NCBI GenBank assembly: GCA_029168955.1
Contig: JAPDOI010001173.1
Span: 62,001-126,000, forward strand
DNA length: 64,000 nucleotides
Reading direction: 5' to 3'
From: Aplectana chamaeleonis
Taxonomy: Eukaryota > Nematoda > Chromadorea > Rhabditida > Cosmocercidae
Shown here one piece after another: positions 43,291 through 53,887 of the stretch. The notes under the pieces were generated by a model that worked only from the letters and a program-made list of their open reading frames with translations, made no database searches and had not been told where the DNA came from. A program made the position numbers and the translations under genes. The first letter of the stretch is position 1. Each line of letters begins with the position of its first letter.

Positions 43291-43549
43291 GCAGAAAACG
43301 AAGGTTTAGAGTCTGACTGTTTTATCAGTGAAGAAAGAATCATGAAAAACGCTGCGAAACATCCAAAATCAGCTCTTCTTCTTGAAAGCCACATTTCAAC
43401 GGTGGATCAGTTGCGCGGGCATGGGCCTGAAGTAGACAGCGTGCAAATGCGCCCCAATGCTAAAACTCAGCCGCGCTCGCGCTCCAATGCAAATGTAGAA
43501 GCGGACCAAACTGTTCCTCGGAAAACTCGACCGCGAGCGGACTTCGGAG

Positions 43550-45751
43550 CAGGCATGTGCGAAAAACTTCGAAACCGAAAAAACCGAAAAACGAAAAATT
43601 TTCGGTTTTGAATTCGAAAAATTCCGAAAAAAACCGAAAAATTTTTTGTCTTTTGAAACATTTTATTTTCGTAATTGCATATTTTGGACTGGAAAAACAA
43701 GGCAACGTAATCGAAGTGCTTTGAATAATGACAGAATTATGTTTTCTTGGTGACACAAAAGCATACCCAATCAGCGTATCAATGTAAGGAATTTTACCCT
43801 TGTTGCAGCGTCGAATCCTGGCAAAATTTTAGCGCTGAACACCTTCTTAAATTCTTGTGGTGAACTTCTTGTTTTAAAACTGCGGTGGTTCTCTGAACGA
43901 TCACATCCACGTTTTTTCACGTTTTTGATCTAAACTGTGGGCTCGAAGGTCGTCCCCCAATTTCATGAAAACATACCGAATTCGCAGAAGTTGAAAGTCG
44001 TGGGCAAGTCATAGATCAAAACGGAACAAACGTTGTACAGAGACGAACATCAATAGTTCTTGATGGATAGCACACTCTTGCGTGAATTTTTGTGCTGTCA
44101 TGTTGAATTTCAGTGTGAGCGATTGCGTCGTGGTCAACACTGACCAGTAGCTTAGTCTCTCGGCGCTATTGGACGGTAATGGCCGCGACGCAACCACATG
44201 CATTGAGTCGCGGTGTCTACATAGGGGTTACGTTTCAATCAGTTTCGCTTGATGGATCTGTACTTGATGCCATTCGCCTAGAAAGTTTTTATTCGCACTT
44301 TTTTGGTATAGATCGATAGAGGGAGCAGGAAAATTTAGGTTGACTTCCGCTTGAAAATTATGGGCCTCCAAAGAGCGATTCTCCACGTCTTTTTCCATGA
44401 ACACCTTGAACGAAAACGAATTTTCCTGAACTTAAAGCAGTGTTCACAATAGATTGCACTTTTTGATATCTCTTTCGTTTACCGAAATTCTGGTGCCCTA
44501 TACAGCAAGGCATGCTTGAAGAAAACGCGGAAACCGTGTTTTGTTGCTAAAAGAGGGCCACACTTTATTAAGTTGACTTTTGAGCGTTTGAGCGTGGAGG
44601 AATCAGCCGCTACGAAGGATGCTAAAGCTTATCTTGCTCGGATGAGTCCGGGCGGAGTAAAGAGCGGAGCGCTCAGTCATAGCAAAATATAACAAATACT
44701 AGGAGAGAAAGGTTCAAGCTTAAATTCCGTCAGCCGCGCACCTCTTTGTGGCGCGGCTTCTTCCACTTCAGAGGCGCACTGGATTACTTGAAGATGAGTC
44801 ATACTGTTCAGATACCGATCAGCTTGTTAAATTCAAAACACTTGTCAAAAATTACCTACATTGTCGAGCAAGGATCTATTAATTGTTTTACGTTTTTTCC
44901 TTTCGAAACTTGTCATTTTTTAAATTCCTTGATGTTTTCGATGGTTTTTTTTTGCCTTTTCTATGTTTCTACACTTCTGCAAGGGCGCGTAATAAAGTTA
45001 AAGTCAAAGTTATAACAGTGATAATCAAGCGGTTTAGCTCGCTCATCAGTATTTCCTTGACTTGAGTACTTCATGTTATCACAACCTCGAGGTTCTAGGG
45101 GCGGAAAGGCGACATGAGGAGTTTCGGTGACCTCAGAACGCCTGTTTGCATCCATTATTTAGCCATTCCTAGCTCTTTGTAAACCATTTTTTCGTCACTG
45201 AGAGCATAGAATTCTTCTCGCCTATCATTTCACTGCGGAAAGTCATCGAGAATGATTATCGTGAACGCTGCCTTCGAATTACCGATGCAGGTTATCTGCT
45301 ATGCGGAATCGATTAGCGTTATTATATTGGTGATGTTTCCGCCTGTCGAAATGTGTATTTTTGGTTTTTTCGGAGAATTATTCCTGAAAGTTATGGCTAT
45401 GCTCAAAAGATGCGCCGAGTCGTTTTAGTCTGCTGAAAAACAGGAAATTCAAAAATTTCGGCTCCATCAATGTAATTTTTAATCGAAAGTGATGTAGTAG
45501 AAGGAACCGTCGTGCAAGGTGCAGATCATACGTTTGCTTCTGCTTGATTCTGGAATAAAGTCAGAGACGTGCAAACTTGCTGGAGACATCTGTAAGCAGC
45601 GAAGGATCGACTGCAAGTCGCATCAGAACCACAAATTTCAGACCGAAAAAATTATAAACTTTTTCGTTTTTTTCGATATTGATTTTTTTCGCCAAAAAGG
45701 GCGAAAAACGAAAAAACCGAAAAATCGAAAAACGAAAAACGCACACCCCTG
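43550..45751. mobile_element. hAT-type element, copy 2, with a nested MITE
   Basis: The ends CAGGCATGTGCGAAAAAC and GAAAAACGCACACCCCTG are flanked by the exact 8-bp duplication CTTCGGAG (43542-43549, 45752-45759). Both subterminal regions are rich in CGAAAAA words. No transposase was recognised; a TTAA MITE (44436-45273) occupies the middle. Confidence 0.75.
44436..45273. repeat. TTAA MITE, inverted copy, itself interrupted
   Basis: It runs from AGCAGTGTTCACAATAG to ATCGTGAACGCTGCCT, flanked by TTAA (44432-44435) and TCGA (45274-45277). Its two ends match 22232-21787 read in reverse. The segment 44625-45130 is foreign: it shares TTGCTCGGATGAGTCCGGGC (one or two differences) with about 54715-54735 in inverse orientation. 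Confidence 0.6.
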
Positions 45752-45885
45752 CTTCGGAGCCGTATAGAGCTCTTTCGAGCCCGTTTTCGTTCGCTCTTCC
45801 GACCCCCAGTGCTCCAATGAGACCCTGAACTCTAGATCTCCGGCCAAAAACCCAGGACGAAATTTATCGTGGGCACTGCCTTTGA

Positions 45886-46500
45886 AACCGAAGCCACCCG
45901 TCTGGAGCAGGGATGAGCGGAATAAAAATATTAAATTTCGGAAACCGGTTTTTGGGTTTCGGAACGAAATTTTTTTCTCGGGTTTCGGAAATCGGGCGAA
46001 AAACGCCTGAAAATGTGGTTTTCGGAACGCGAAACGCGAAAAAAATCAGAGATCATCTAGTGTTTTCTTACGTCCCAGGTGACCCGATATTTTCGCATTC
46101 CGCGGCGTTTTTTGCGGTTTTGGGAATGCGGAACGCGGAATGCCTAAATTGCGCGAAACTGCGGGTTTCGGAACGCGAAACGCGGAACTCCGCTCATCCC
46201 TGGTCACGAGGCATTAGCCGCCGAGCGGCTCCTCGGTTTCCGAGCGGTTTTTTCGACCCCTGTTAACCGACGTCCCGTTCTCGGCTCTAATGGGACCTGA
46301 GACTCGGGCGGTATTTTTTTGTGATTCTTTTCCAAACAAGCACTGCACCAGCCAAGCCAGAAAACTCGCCTAGTCACCGTTTTCAGAAGCACTAAGTCAA
46401 AACTGCGTTTTTTCGCAACTTTGAGGCCCCGGCAGACACACTCATCGTCCTTGGTTCGGCCGCAAAAGGTCCGCGATTGAGACTAGGCTCAATATAGGTC
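45886..46500. repeat. Repeat family E, full unit, with a nested hAT MITE
   Basis: The unit starts AACCGAAGCCACCCGTCTGG and ends AGGCTCAATATAGGTCACTT TAA (split). A second unit follows at once, with no MITE at the junction. Confidence 0.65.
45908..46202. repeat. hAT-type MITE, copy 3
   Basis: The ends CAGGGATGAGCGGA and TCCGCTCATCCCTG are flanked by GTCTGGAG and GTCACGAG (6 of 8 matching; the uninterrupted unit at 46515 reads GTCTGGAG). The interior repeats TTTCGGAACGCGAAACGCG words on both sides. Confidence 0.7.
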
Positions 46501-46742
46501 ACTTTAAAACCGAAGCCACCCGTCTGGAGACATTAGCCGCCGAGCGGCTCCTCGGTTTCCGAGCGGTTTTTTCGACCCCTGGTAACCGGCGTCCCGTTCA
46601 CGGCTCTAATGGGACCAATCGACCTGGGACTCGGGCAGTAACTTTTTTTTGTAATTCTCTTCCAAATAAGCACTGCACCAGCCCAAGTTGGAAAACTCGC
46701 CCAGTCACCTCATCGTCCTTGGTTCGGCCGCAAAAAGTCCGC
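46501..46742. repeat. Repeat family E, second unit, shortened
   Basis: It begins AACCGAAGCCACCCGTCTGG directly after TTTAA, loses part of its right half, and ends where a LINE begins (about 46743). Confidence 0.55.
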
Positions 46743-47127
46743 GAGTCTTGCATACGGTATCACTTCCAGCTCGAAGAACGTGCCCATACCATCGCAATCG
46801 AGATTCACGCAGCTTCTCGGCAATCGGAGTAACACCGAAACGCTTCCTGATGTCGTCGTTCGTGACGTGGTCCAAATGGGTGACACCCGCGGTCCAACGT
46901 ATTTTCGTCTCCATTGCACCGAGCCTTCGCTCTGCTTCCTCGGTAGCAGGCCAGCACTCTGCTGCATACAGCGCAACAGACCGGACCACAGTTTGATAAA
47001 TCTTCGACTTTAGGCGATCGGGCATCTTCCTTTCGCATAGCACTCCAGTCGCTGACCGCCATTTCAACCACGCAGCACTGACCCTAGTGTTGACCTCACT
47101 ATCTAGACTGCAGTCAGATTTAATCAT
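46705..47127 (-). pseudogene. RTE-like LINE C-terminal part
   Basis: The frame reads DSEVNTRVSAAWLKWRSATG VLCERKMP (split), KIYQTVVRSVALYAAECWP and SRLRWYGHVLRAG. These are the usual RTE landmarks after the active site. Confidence 0.85.
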
Positions 47128-47217
47128 CGAACCAAGATACTTGAAGACGTCAGTGCAAGGGAGCTCGATACCATCAATATTGATGGAGGCACGCTCACTT
47201 CTATCCGTAGTCAGATG

Positions 47218-47751
47218 CTAAGTCTCCCTAACATTGAGGCGAAGCCCGAATTGAGCCAATCGGTCACAGTTTTGCACCTGCCGCTCGAGATCCAATTTAT
47301 CTTCAGCTGCGAGCATCACATCATCCGCATACAAAAACGTCGATGGCGCTGGTCCCTGCAGGTCTCTTGTGATAGTATCCATCACGATGATAAATAGAAC
47401 GGGAGACAAGACAGATCCCTGGTGCGCGCCAACGGAGATGGGAAATTCGGCCGAAGCACCAGCAGCAGCAGCTTGGACCCGACTTTTTGGATCAGTGTAG
47501 AGAACCTTGACCAAATTTATGAACTCCTCTGGGACATCGTGCCGCCGTAATGCAAACCAGATTACTTCATGCGGAACTCGGTCAAACGCCTTCTCTAGAT
47601 CGAGAAAAGCAAGATGGATTCTCGCGGTGTTCCTCAACCAGTGGTCGTGCAGCGTGGATGACGTACGTCGTGCCACAATTGGTAACAAAGCTACACTGAT
47701 TGCTCGTGATCTCGATGATTTCACGGATTCGACAATCGTTAATGCGCTCAA
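47218..47751 (-). pseudogene. RTE-like RT core
   Basis: Motifs: LAFLDLEKAFDRVPHEVIWF, FPISVGAHQGSVLSPVLFII and FLYADDVMLA. The usual VGVHQGSALSP is VGAHQGSVLSP here. It is open for 177 codons. Confidence 0.88.
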
Positions 47752-47848
47752 ACACTTTCATGGTGTGAGACAGTAAACGTATTGGACGGTAATTCGCACA
47801 ATCCGCTGGATTGCCTTTCTTCTTCCAAATCGGAATGATCGCGCTTCG

Positions 47849-48221
47849 TTACCAGTCCTTGGGCGCTTTCTTTTCTGCAACGACCGGGTTGAAGAACTGT
47901 GCAAGCCATTCAGTGGAATGCCAGCATAGTGATTTCCACATTTCTGCCGCCAGATCGTCTGGCCCCGTCACCTTTCCCGGCCTCATACGTCCCAACGCCA
48001 TCTTCACTTCTTCGGTGGTGATAGGCTGGACAGGACCGCTTGTAGGTGGGTGTTCAGGGATGGGAGGATGGGGGAATTCTTCCGTCAAGATTTTCTCGAA
48101 ATAGTCACGCCACCTCCTCATCACATTACCACGGTCCATTAGCAGCTGAACATGATCGTCATTAACACCGTGGAACTTCTCGATGACGGGATTTCGCCAG
48201 TCGATACCCAAGGTGTTAATA
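47849..48221 (-). pseudogene. RTE-like RT, N-terminal part
   Basis: The frame reads MRRWRDYFEKILTEEFPHPP, TTEEVKMALGRMRPGKVTGP DDLAAEMWK (split) and WLAQFFNPVVAEKKAPKDW. The GKATGPD-type motif opens RTE reverse transcriptases. It begins at the Tc1-like element end (48222). Confidence 0.85.
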
Positions 48222-49816
48222 CAGTGCGTTTCAAAATTATAAAGGCACCCCAAAAAGTGGTAAATTTGCTCACAGGTCAAAGAATTTCGAGCCGAGACCA
48301 ATACCATTCGATTCAGCATAGCCGAAAACCCTTAGTAAATTTGCTTTATGGAAAACATAACTCGATACTTTCCAAGAAATATTCGAAAACATAAGATCCG
48401 GCCGTTTCAAAATTATAAAGGCACCCCCTGCGGTGTTTTTTTATCTCCCACACTTTCGATCCCCCTGCACTCCACTTAAAAGGCAACACTTTCGTGTACC
48501 TCTCTGACATTATGCCTCGTGGATATAAACTTTCAAGTGAGGAATAAGCCCAAGTGAAAGCGTTGCATCAGGCTGGGCATTCGAATCGCTTCATCGCTGC
48601 TCAGCTTGGCCGTTCTCCAAGCTGCATTGATAGCTACGTCAAGAATCCGGATCCCCACGGAAAGAATAAGAATACCGGAAGACCAAGAGTGTCTGATAAA
48701 GATGTCCGTCATATTCGGCGTTCCATGTCCAATTCTACAAAGTCTGTCAACCAGGTCAGGTGCGAGCTGGCACTTCCTGCGTCAAAGACTACGGTATGGA
48801 GGGCCTTAAACGGCAGTCCTGTCACTGTTCGGCAGTCTATGAACAAGGCTCCAAAGCTGACTGATCTCCGCAAATCCTGCCGACTCCAGTTTGCTCGTGG
48901 GAATATGAAAACGGATCGGGAATTGGTAAGTTATGTGGCACCCCAAGCCGCTTTTCCATTTTTGGACAATTGAATTCGATCTACGTTTTTCCGATCATCT
49001 TTTCTGACGAAAAGAAGTTTAACTTAGATGGCCCCGAAGGTTTTCATAGTTACTGGAGAGATGTCAGGAAGGAGCCGCTTGTCTTCAGCAAGCGAAACTT
49101 TGGCGGTGAGTCGCTATTGGTTTGGGGGGCATTGTGCAGCAGTGGCGTTCTCCAACTAGCTTTTGTTTCATGTCGAATAGATTCCGAGGAATACCAGAAG
49201 ATGCTCGCTGACCACCTCCGGCCGTTTCTGAGAGGACGTCGCCGTCAGAAGTACGTTTTTATGCAGGACAACGCCTCGGTTCACAGCAGCCGGTCAACTG
49301 TCGACTGGCTTAACAGCAAGAATATCGTTCTTCTGAAGTGGCCACCCTGTAGTCCTGACCTAAACCCGATTGAGAACATCTGGGGGATTATTGTTAGGCA
49401 GATATACTGTGATGGCATGCAGTATAACAACATCGGTGACCTCAAGAACGCCATTCTGAGGGCTTGGGACAATTTGGACCCACCTCTTTTGAAGAAACTT
49501 ACGGATAGTATGCCAAACCGCATTTTCGACGTTACTGCTAATCATGGTGGACCTATCCGTTATTAATCTGTTGTTGCTTTTTATTTTTGTAAATGAATTT
49601 TGCGTTTTTCTATAGCGCCTTTATAATTTTGAAACGGTCTTATTTCGAGCTGCAGAATATTTCTCGAGAAAGTGTGGTGAAATATTTTTGGAAATAAAGT
49701 TGCTTGATGTTTTCGACTATGCTGAATCGTATGGAATTGGTCCCAGCTCGAAAGTCCTTGATATGCGAGCGAATTTGCCATTTTCAGGGGTGCCTTTATA
49801 ATTTTGAAACGCACTG
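48222..49816 (+). mobile_element. Tc1-like transposon, copy 2, with doubled terminal repeats
   Basis: The ends CAGTGCGTTTCAAAATTATA and TATAATTTTGAAACGCACTG are flanked by TA (48220-48221, 49817-49818). Inner repeats of the same word occur at about 48404-48425 (GTTTCAAAATTATAAAGGCA) and 49617-49637, giving an IR/DR arrangement. It inserted into the RTE-like LINE. The transposase is nearly intact. Confidence 0.88.
48512..49566 (+). pseudogene. Tc1-like transposase, nearly intact, one early stop
   Basis: It starts MPRGYKLSSEE, then an in-frame TAA, then AQVKALHQAGHSNRFIAAQL GRSPS (split), TGRPRV and the paired-like DNA-binding region. A GTAAGT donor at 48926 and the resumption at about 48994 (IIFSDEKKFNLDGPEG) imply a 68-bp intron, but the acceptor reads TTTTTCCG instead of AG. 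The catalytic residues look complete: FSDEKK, VFMQDNASVHSS and PCSPDLNPIENIWG. The stop and the damaged acceptor make it inactive as it stands. Confidence 0.85.
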
Positions 49817-49850
49817 TATATTAGGATCAATTTGAGAAAAAAAAAACGAG

Positions 49851-50033
49851 ATGGCTGATGAGGAAAGCGAAATGATCAAAATGGAAGTCGCGAAACGTTA
49901 CGGAATATACCGCGATAACAACGAGGACCTGCGCTTCCGATCGCGGCTACATCACATACGTCTTAGGAACATTTCGTTTTCGAATGTGTTCATAGAAGCC
50001 GTGGTTAAGAACTGCAAATGGCCGGAGTACTGA
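49851..50033 (+). CDS. Unidentified 60-residue ORF
   Basis: It begins MADEESEMIKMEVAKRYGIY and ends VVKNCKWPEY before TGA; charged and helix-like. It lies between a Tc1-like element and a foldback MITE, next to hAT transposase debris. I recognise no family; it may be part of the decayed hAT element. Confidence 0.2.
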   Translation: MADEESEMIKMEVAKRYGIYRDNNEDLRFRSRLHHIRLRNISFSNVFIEAVVKNCKWPEY

Positions 50034-50123
50034 GAGGACCGGAGCCGCCCTGAGGCTGGCTTATTTCGCTGCAAGCTTTACGATAATCGTCAGAGTGTAC
50101 TAAAAAAACCGTATGAATTTAGT

Positions 50124-50398
50124 GTGCTTATCTGGGCCAAATTCCGGTCCGCAATTGCGTCTCGACACGCTTTGTGGCCGCACGCGCTCGAGTCAGAAGA
50201 GCTTCCAGCTCCGCAGCCGCCGATCTGCTGCCTCTAGGTGGGTTTTGGAAGCTGGAAACTAAGAAAGATTGAAGAAAATTGTATAAAAAAGCCACATCGA
50301 GTCGGCTTTGGCGCTGGAAATCCGACTGACTCGAGCGCGTGCGGCCGCGAAGCGTGTCGAGACGCAAATGCGGAGCGGAATTTGGCCCAGATAAGCAC
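50124..50398. repeat. Long-TIR MITE, 275 bp
   Basis: The ends GTGCTTATCTGGGCCAAATTC and GAATTTGGCCCAGATAAGCAC are inverted copies flanked by AGT (50121-50123, 50399-50401). Arms of about 90 bp pair, including GTCTCGACACGCTTTGTGGC with its complement. Confidence 0.7.
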
Positions 50399-50412
50399 AG
50401 TACCAGACGAGA

Positions 50413-51560
50413 GTGATGCTCATGTTGAAGTGGATTCAAACGGAGAAGAGGTTTACGATCCTACTTCAAATTCTGGTTTGTGTGCACAATACGGAAGTGC
50501 AAACTGAGGCTCCACTTCCTTCAACTACAACTCAATCAGAAAGATCCTTGAGAGGTAGCAAAAGGACTCACACCGGTCGCATCATCGCAGAGCAACCAAC
50601 AAGGGACGTCGATAAAAACTGTCCCGGATATAACGTCGTGTATTGTCTCAAAAGACTAAATCATGACTACGTCGACCCGAAAGCAGTCATGAATATGTGG
50701 CGACAAACTCTCAGGCGGCATAATTCGCGTGGCCAGCACAAAGTTATCCACGATAGATTTTTGGACCACCGGAACAACGAACTGAATAAAGCAACAGGAG
50801 CTACAATTATTTACATCAACTGCTACAGCATACACATTAGCCAAGGAGGGATTTTCTTTTGCTCAACAATTTCCACTGCTTATAACAACAACGAAGACGG
50901 GAGCGATTGATTCGGAAGCTCATTATGACGCAAGAAGTGCCACACGTTTGATCAATCAGTTCGCCATTAATATGGAATACGATCTCCTCAAATATGCCAT
51001 CGTTAACGACTTGCCCATCTCACTTCCACCGGATTGTACCACAGGTAATGGAGTGAAATGGATTGTGTTTCTGCTGAGAACTCAATCGTCCCATAACCTT
51101 TCATCTCGCCCTCGTAGAAGTCGAAAGTGAATCTGGAGAAGACATATTGCATGCCTTACGAGAGCATTTGATTGGATTGACCCCCTGGGCAGAGCAGCCT
51201 GGTCTCTCTATGACCTCATGGAGTTTCTTTATGAGTCTTCTGGTCTCACTCTTGAGCGATAGAGCTTCAGGGATGACGGGTCGGATGCAAGGCTTCTATG
51301 GATTGATCAAGGCTCAAATCAGAAACAGAGTATGGGGACATACAAAGGAATGATATCGTTCTCTCAGTTTGCGGAGCTCACAAGTTGAACCTGGTGATTA
51401 CCGCGCAAGAAGGGTATGCCATGAACCTCACTTAAGCTTTGGTGATATCTAGAAATGCACTACTTATTCGTTTCCTGGATTATCATCCTCGCTTGGACGC
51501 ACCTGACACATCGCAGCGCACCCAGCAGTAAAAGATGGCCTGTTACGATAAGTTACTCTG
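50413..51560 (+). pseudogene. Decayed hAT transposase of the ZMYM/TTF type
   Basis: The coding remnants are spread over three frames. Near 51260-51330 the frame gives DRASGMTGRMQGFYGLIKAQ I (split), the D-A-M-G-G-I pattern around the second catalytic Asp. From 51352 another frame gives NDIVLSVCGAHKLNLVITAQ, the diagnostic C-x-H-x-LNLV motif, and after a stop RNALLIRFLDYHP. Upstream frames (50560-50800, 50948-51127) look coding but were not matched. Confidence 0.6.
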
Positions 51561-52260
51561 TCCCTCGCGCGTTTGTGCGGAGCGAGGGCAGAGAGAGCGA
51601 GAAAGTTTGGGGAGAAGGAGACGCAGCGTACGAGCGCAGACGCACGGGTCAGGGGCTCTACACACGGAGGGAGGAGCTTGGACGAGATTCATTGCTGACG
51701 CGACGCGCGTGGCGGAAATTCTGTCCCCATCACTAGAGCGCGTTTGCCAGAAGTTCGCGAGATTTCAAGACATTTCATGCTTTGGTTAATTCTCAGAGGA
51801 CTTTTTCTTAGTGATCCCTTGCTGTTCCTCTCATTATCTTATCCTGCACACTCATTTTAATGAATTTTGTATCATGGCCCGCGTGTTAGAGAAAAATACC
51901 AGCGATGATATCATAATTAAGCCTGAAAACATGGTTAATAAGCTATCAAAATGGTTACAACAGCACGAGAACATACAAGATTTATTGAGATGAGTGTGCA
52001 GGATAAGATAATGAGAGGAACAGCAAGGGAACATAAAGAAAAAGTCCTCTGAGCATCAATTAAAACATGAAATGTCATAAAATCTCGCTAGCTTTTGGGA
52101 AACGCGCTCTAGTAATGGGGATAGAAATTCCTCCGCGCGCGTCGCGTCATCAATAAATCTCGTACGTGTTCCTCCCGCCGTGTGTAGAAAGCCCCTCACC
52201 CCAGACGCACATGAACGGAAATAAATTTCACTCGGAAACAGGATAACTGAAGTTATTATC
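51545..52260. repeat. Long inverted-repeat element, about 715 bp
   Basis: The left arm from GATAAGTTACTCTG and the right arm ending CAGGATAACTGAAGTTATTATC pair over about 330 bp; for example TCTCATTATCTTATCCTGCA at about 51828 and its complement at about 52001. A short central region of about 110 bp is unpaired. Confidence 0.7.
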
Positions 52261-53050
52261 AATTGTTCATTATCTTATTTAGAACCCGCCCAACTTTCTA
52301 TGAGTTATTTTGGGAATAAATTCAAAGCTTCGCTATTTTTCTGTTCTACTAAGTCCCAACAGCTATCGCATGGCGACCGGCCGGGGGCCTGCCCCCTCCC
52401 CCTCCTGGATCCCATAGTTGCGGCCCCCCTGGTTACCGAAACCGAGGGTGCTTTACTCTGCTTCGAATTCTGATTATTTATCCTATCGCAGGCTATCTAG
52501 AACAAATGAGCACGTTGCGCGACCGCACGCAGCCGCTGAGGCTTGGTGGTGTAGCCCACTACGGTGGTGTCAGAGTTTAGCTGGTATCAGCGAGCTTCAA
52601 TCGATATTTTAACTTCAACCGCACTTATTTATTTGTTTCTATTTACGCAGCGAGCTGCACGCTTTGCATCATATGAATGCATGATACATCCATCATTCAG
52701 TGGGCGGAAAAGTAATATTGAACGCACTTTTCACGATAAACTTCATCCTAGAGTTTTCAATGAAAAACTGATGTGGTAGCCCTCTGAAGAAGGACAGCGT
52801 TGAAGAAACAGATCCAAACGCATTCTCAGAGACAAAAAACGACTTTGAAAAATATTACCCTGGGAAAGGTCGGCCCCCTTTTTGGTTCACTTCATTCATC
52901 AACACCGGCACGGCTCTATCACCACCACGCTTTGACCTGCGCTTATCAGCTGTGGTTTTTATTGAATTAGACAATGGGTTGGGGTGTTTTTTGCCAGGCG
53001 AAGATTCCTGAATTCTCTCTAGAACTATTTCTCACTGGGTCAGGCAGACC
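52261..53050. other. Unassigned sequence
   Basis: No gene or repeat was recognised apart from a C/G-rich stretch near 52380-52430. Confidence 0.35.
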
Positions 53051-53059
53051 GTTGTCCAG

Positions 53060-53177
53060 TGGCCTTATTCATGAAACTACGGGAGCCTCCTAGGAGGGTC
53101 CAAGTCCGCCCGCCGCTAACATTGGCTGGTATCAAAAACCTTCCCGGGAGGCTCCCGTTCTTACATGAATACGGCCA
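53060..53177. repeat. 118-bp TIR element
   Basis: TGGCCTTATTCATG and CATGAATACGGCCA are inverted ends flanked by CAG (53057-53059, 53178-53180); inner arms CGGGAGCCTCC and GGAGGCTCCCG also pair. Confidence 0.6.
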
Positions 53178-53329
53178 CAGGACCTCGAGGAAGCTACGGC
53201 CCCAATTGGTGATCAAAGTTGTTGAAAAATGGCCAAAACTTTTGCGTCCCCCACGTTCTGGAGAATTTTTTTGGTAGTTTTTGCAGTGAAAATATTCTTC
53301 ATAACAAGGTTTTTTTGACTTAATTTTTT

Positions 53330-53545
53330 ATTTTATAATTTCTGAAAATTTAGCTCCCTGGCAAAAATAATGACTTGGCAATGTCGTATGTAGAAGAAAT
53401 TGGAAGTCAAAAAATGGCGCGAAATTTTTTAGAAAATGGTTTTGGCGCAGAATAACATGAAGTAATAACAAAGCTGAGAAGTAAGTGAAATGACTGAAAA
53501 TGCGATATAGTCAAACATAGACCAACTTTTGATAAGTAAGGACAC
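53330..53545. repeat. Diverged copy of the terminus of the 15644-21116 insertion
   Basis: AATTTCTGAAAATTTAGCTC, TGACTTGGCAATG, TTGGCGCAGAATAA and CCAACTTTTGATAAG match, in order, the arm at 20479-20690. It supports that segment being a genuine terminus of a repeated element. Confidence 0.6.
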
Positions 53546-53555
53546 ACGACGCATC

Positions 53556-53887
53556 GGGGGCCGTATGCAAGAACGCGACAGTTGGGGCAGGGGCAGTTCA
53601 GTCGGCGACTTTGAAGATGTTGATGCTTACAAGACAGGACATGTCTATAGTAGTTGGTTGCAAGTCAAGACACGTATGTCGTACCCCAATGGTCTTCCCT
53701 CTATGCCCCAAGTTTCTAGCTGGGGCGGCTAGGGCACAGCGAGAAAGACTACTGGGGCACGAAATACGTGTCTTGACTTGTAACCAACTACGATAAACGT
53801 GTCCTGCCTTGTAAGCATCGAAGATCTTCAAAGGCGCCGACTGCGCTGCTCCTGCCCCGACGGTCGCATTCTTGCATACGGCCCCGG
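53556..53887. repeat. Long-TIR element, about 330 bp
   Basis: Arms of about 150 bp pair, from GGGGGCCGTATGCAAGAACG to CGCATTCTTGCATACGGCCCC, including AAGTCAAGACACGTAT near 53670 and its complement near 53770. There is no coding sequence. Confidence 0.7.

Larger units (their letters stand above)
40050..43395 (-). mobile_element. CR1-like LINE, nearly full ORF2, inactive
   Basis: The minus strand carries the end of ORF1, an apurinic endonuclease, a reverse transcriptase and a C-terminal domain. The 3' end has AATAAAGCTATTGAATTGAA and a short (ATTGA)n tail at 40050-40070, typical of CR1/L2-type LINEs. Frame shifts near 41950, 41740 and 40700 and 5' truncation make it inactive. Confidence 0.82.
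40028..45881. repeat. TTAA MITE split by a LINE and a hAT-type element
   Basis: The left end AGGCAGTGTCCACGATATA (after TTAA 40024-40027) and right end TTATCGTGGGCACTGCCT (before TTGA 45882-45885) are the two termini of one MITE. Its middle survives at about 43400-43549. A LINE (about 40050-43395) and a hAT-type element (43550-45751) account for the rest. Confidence 0.65.
46743..48221 (-). mobile_element. RTE-like LINE, 5' end cut by a Tc1-like element
   Basis: Minus-strand pieces cover the RT from its N-terminal part (48221-47849) through the core (47751-47218) to the C-terminal part (47127-46705). The thumb pattern RRLGAMETKIRWTAGVTHLD and LRESRLRWYGHVLRA is typical of RTE-type LINEs. Frames are broken at about 47780 and 47200. 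Confidence 0.82.

Noticed and set aside
44640..44690. Hammerhead-ribozyme-like sequence (GGATGAGTCCGGGCGGAGTAAAG)
   Set aside because: The CUGAUGA and GAAA core positions are not met, and the related copy at about 54715-54735 changes them further.
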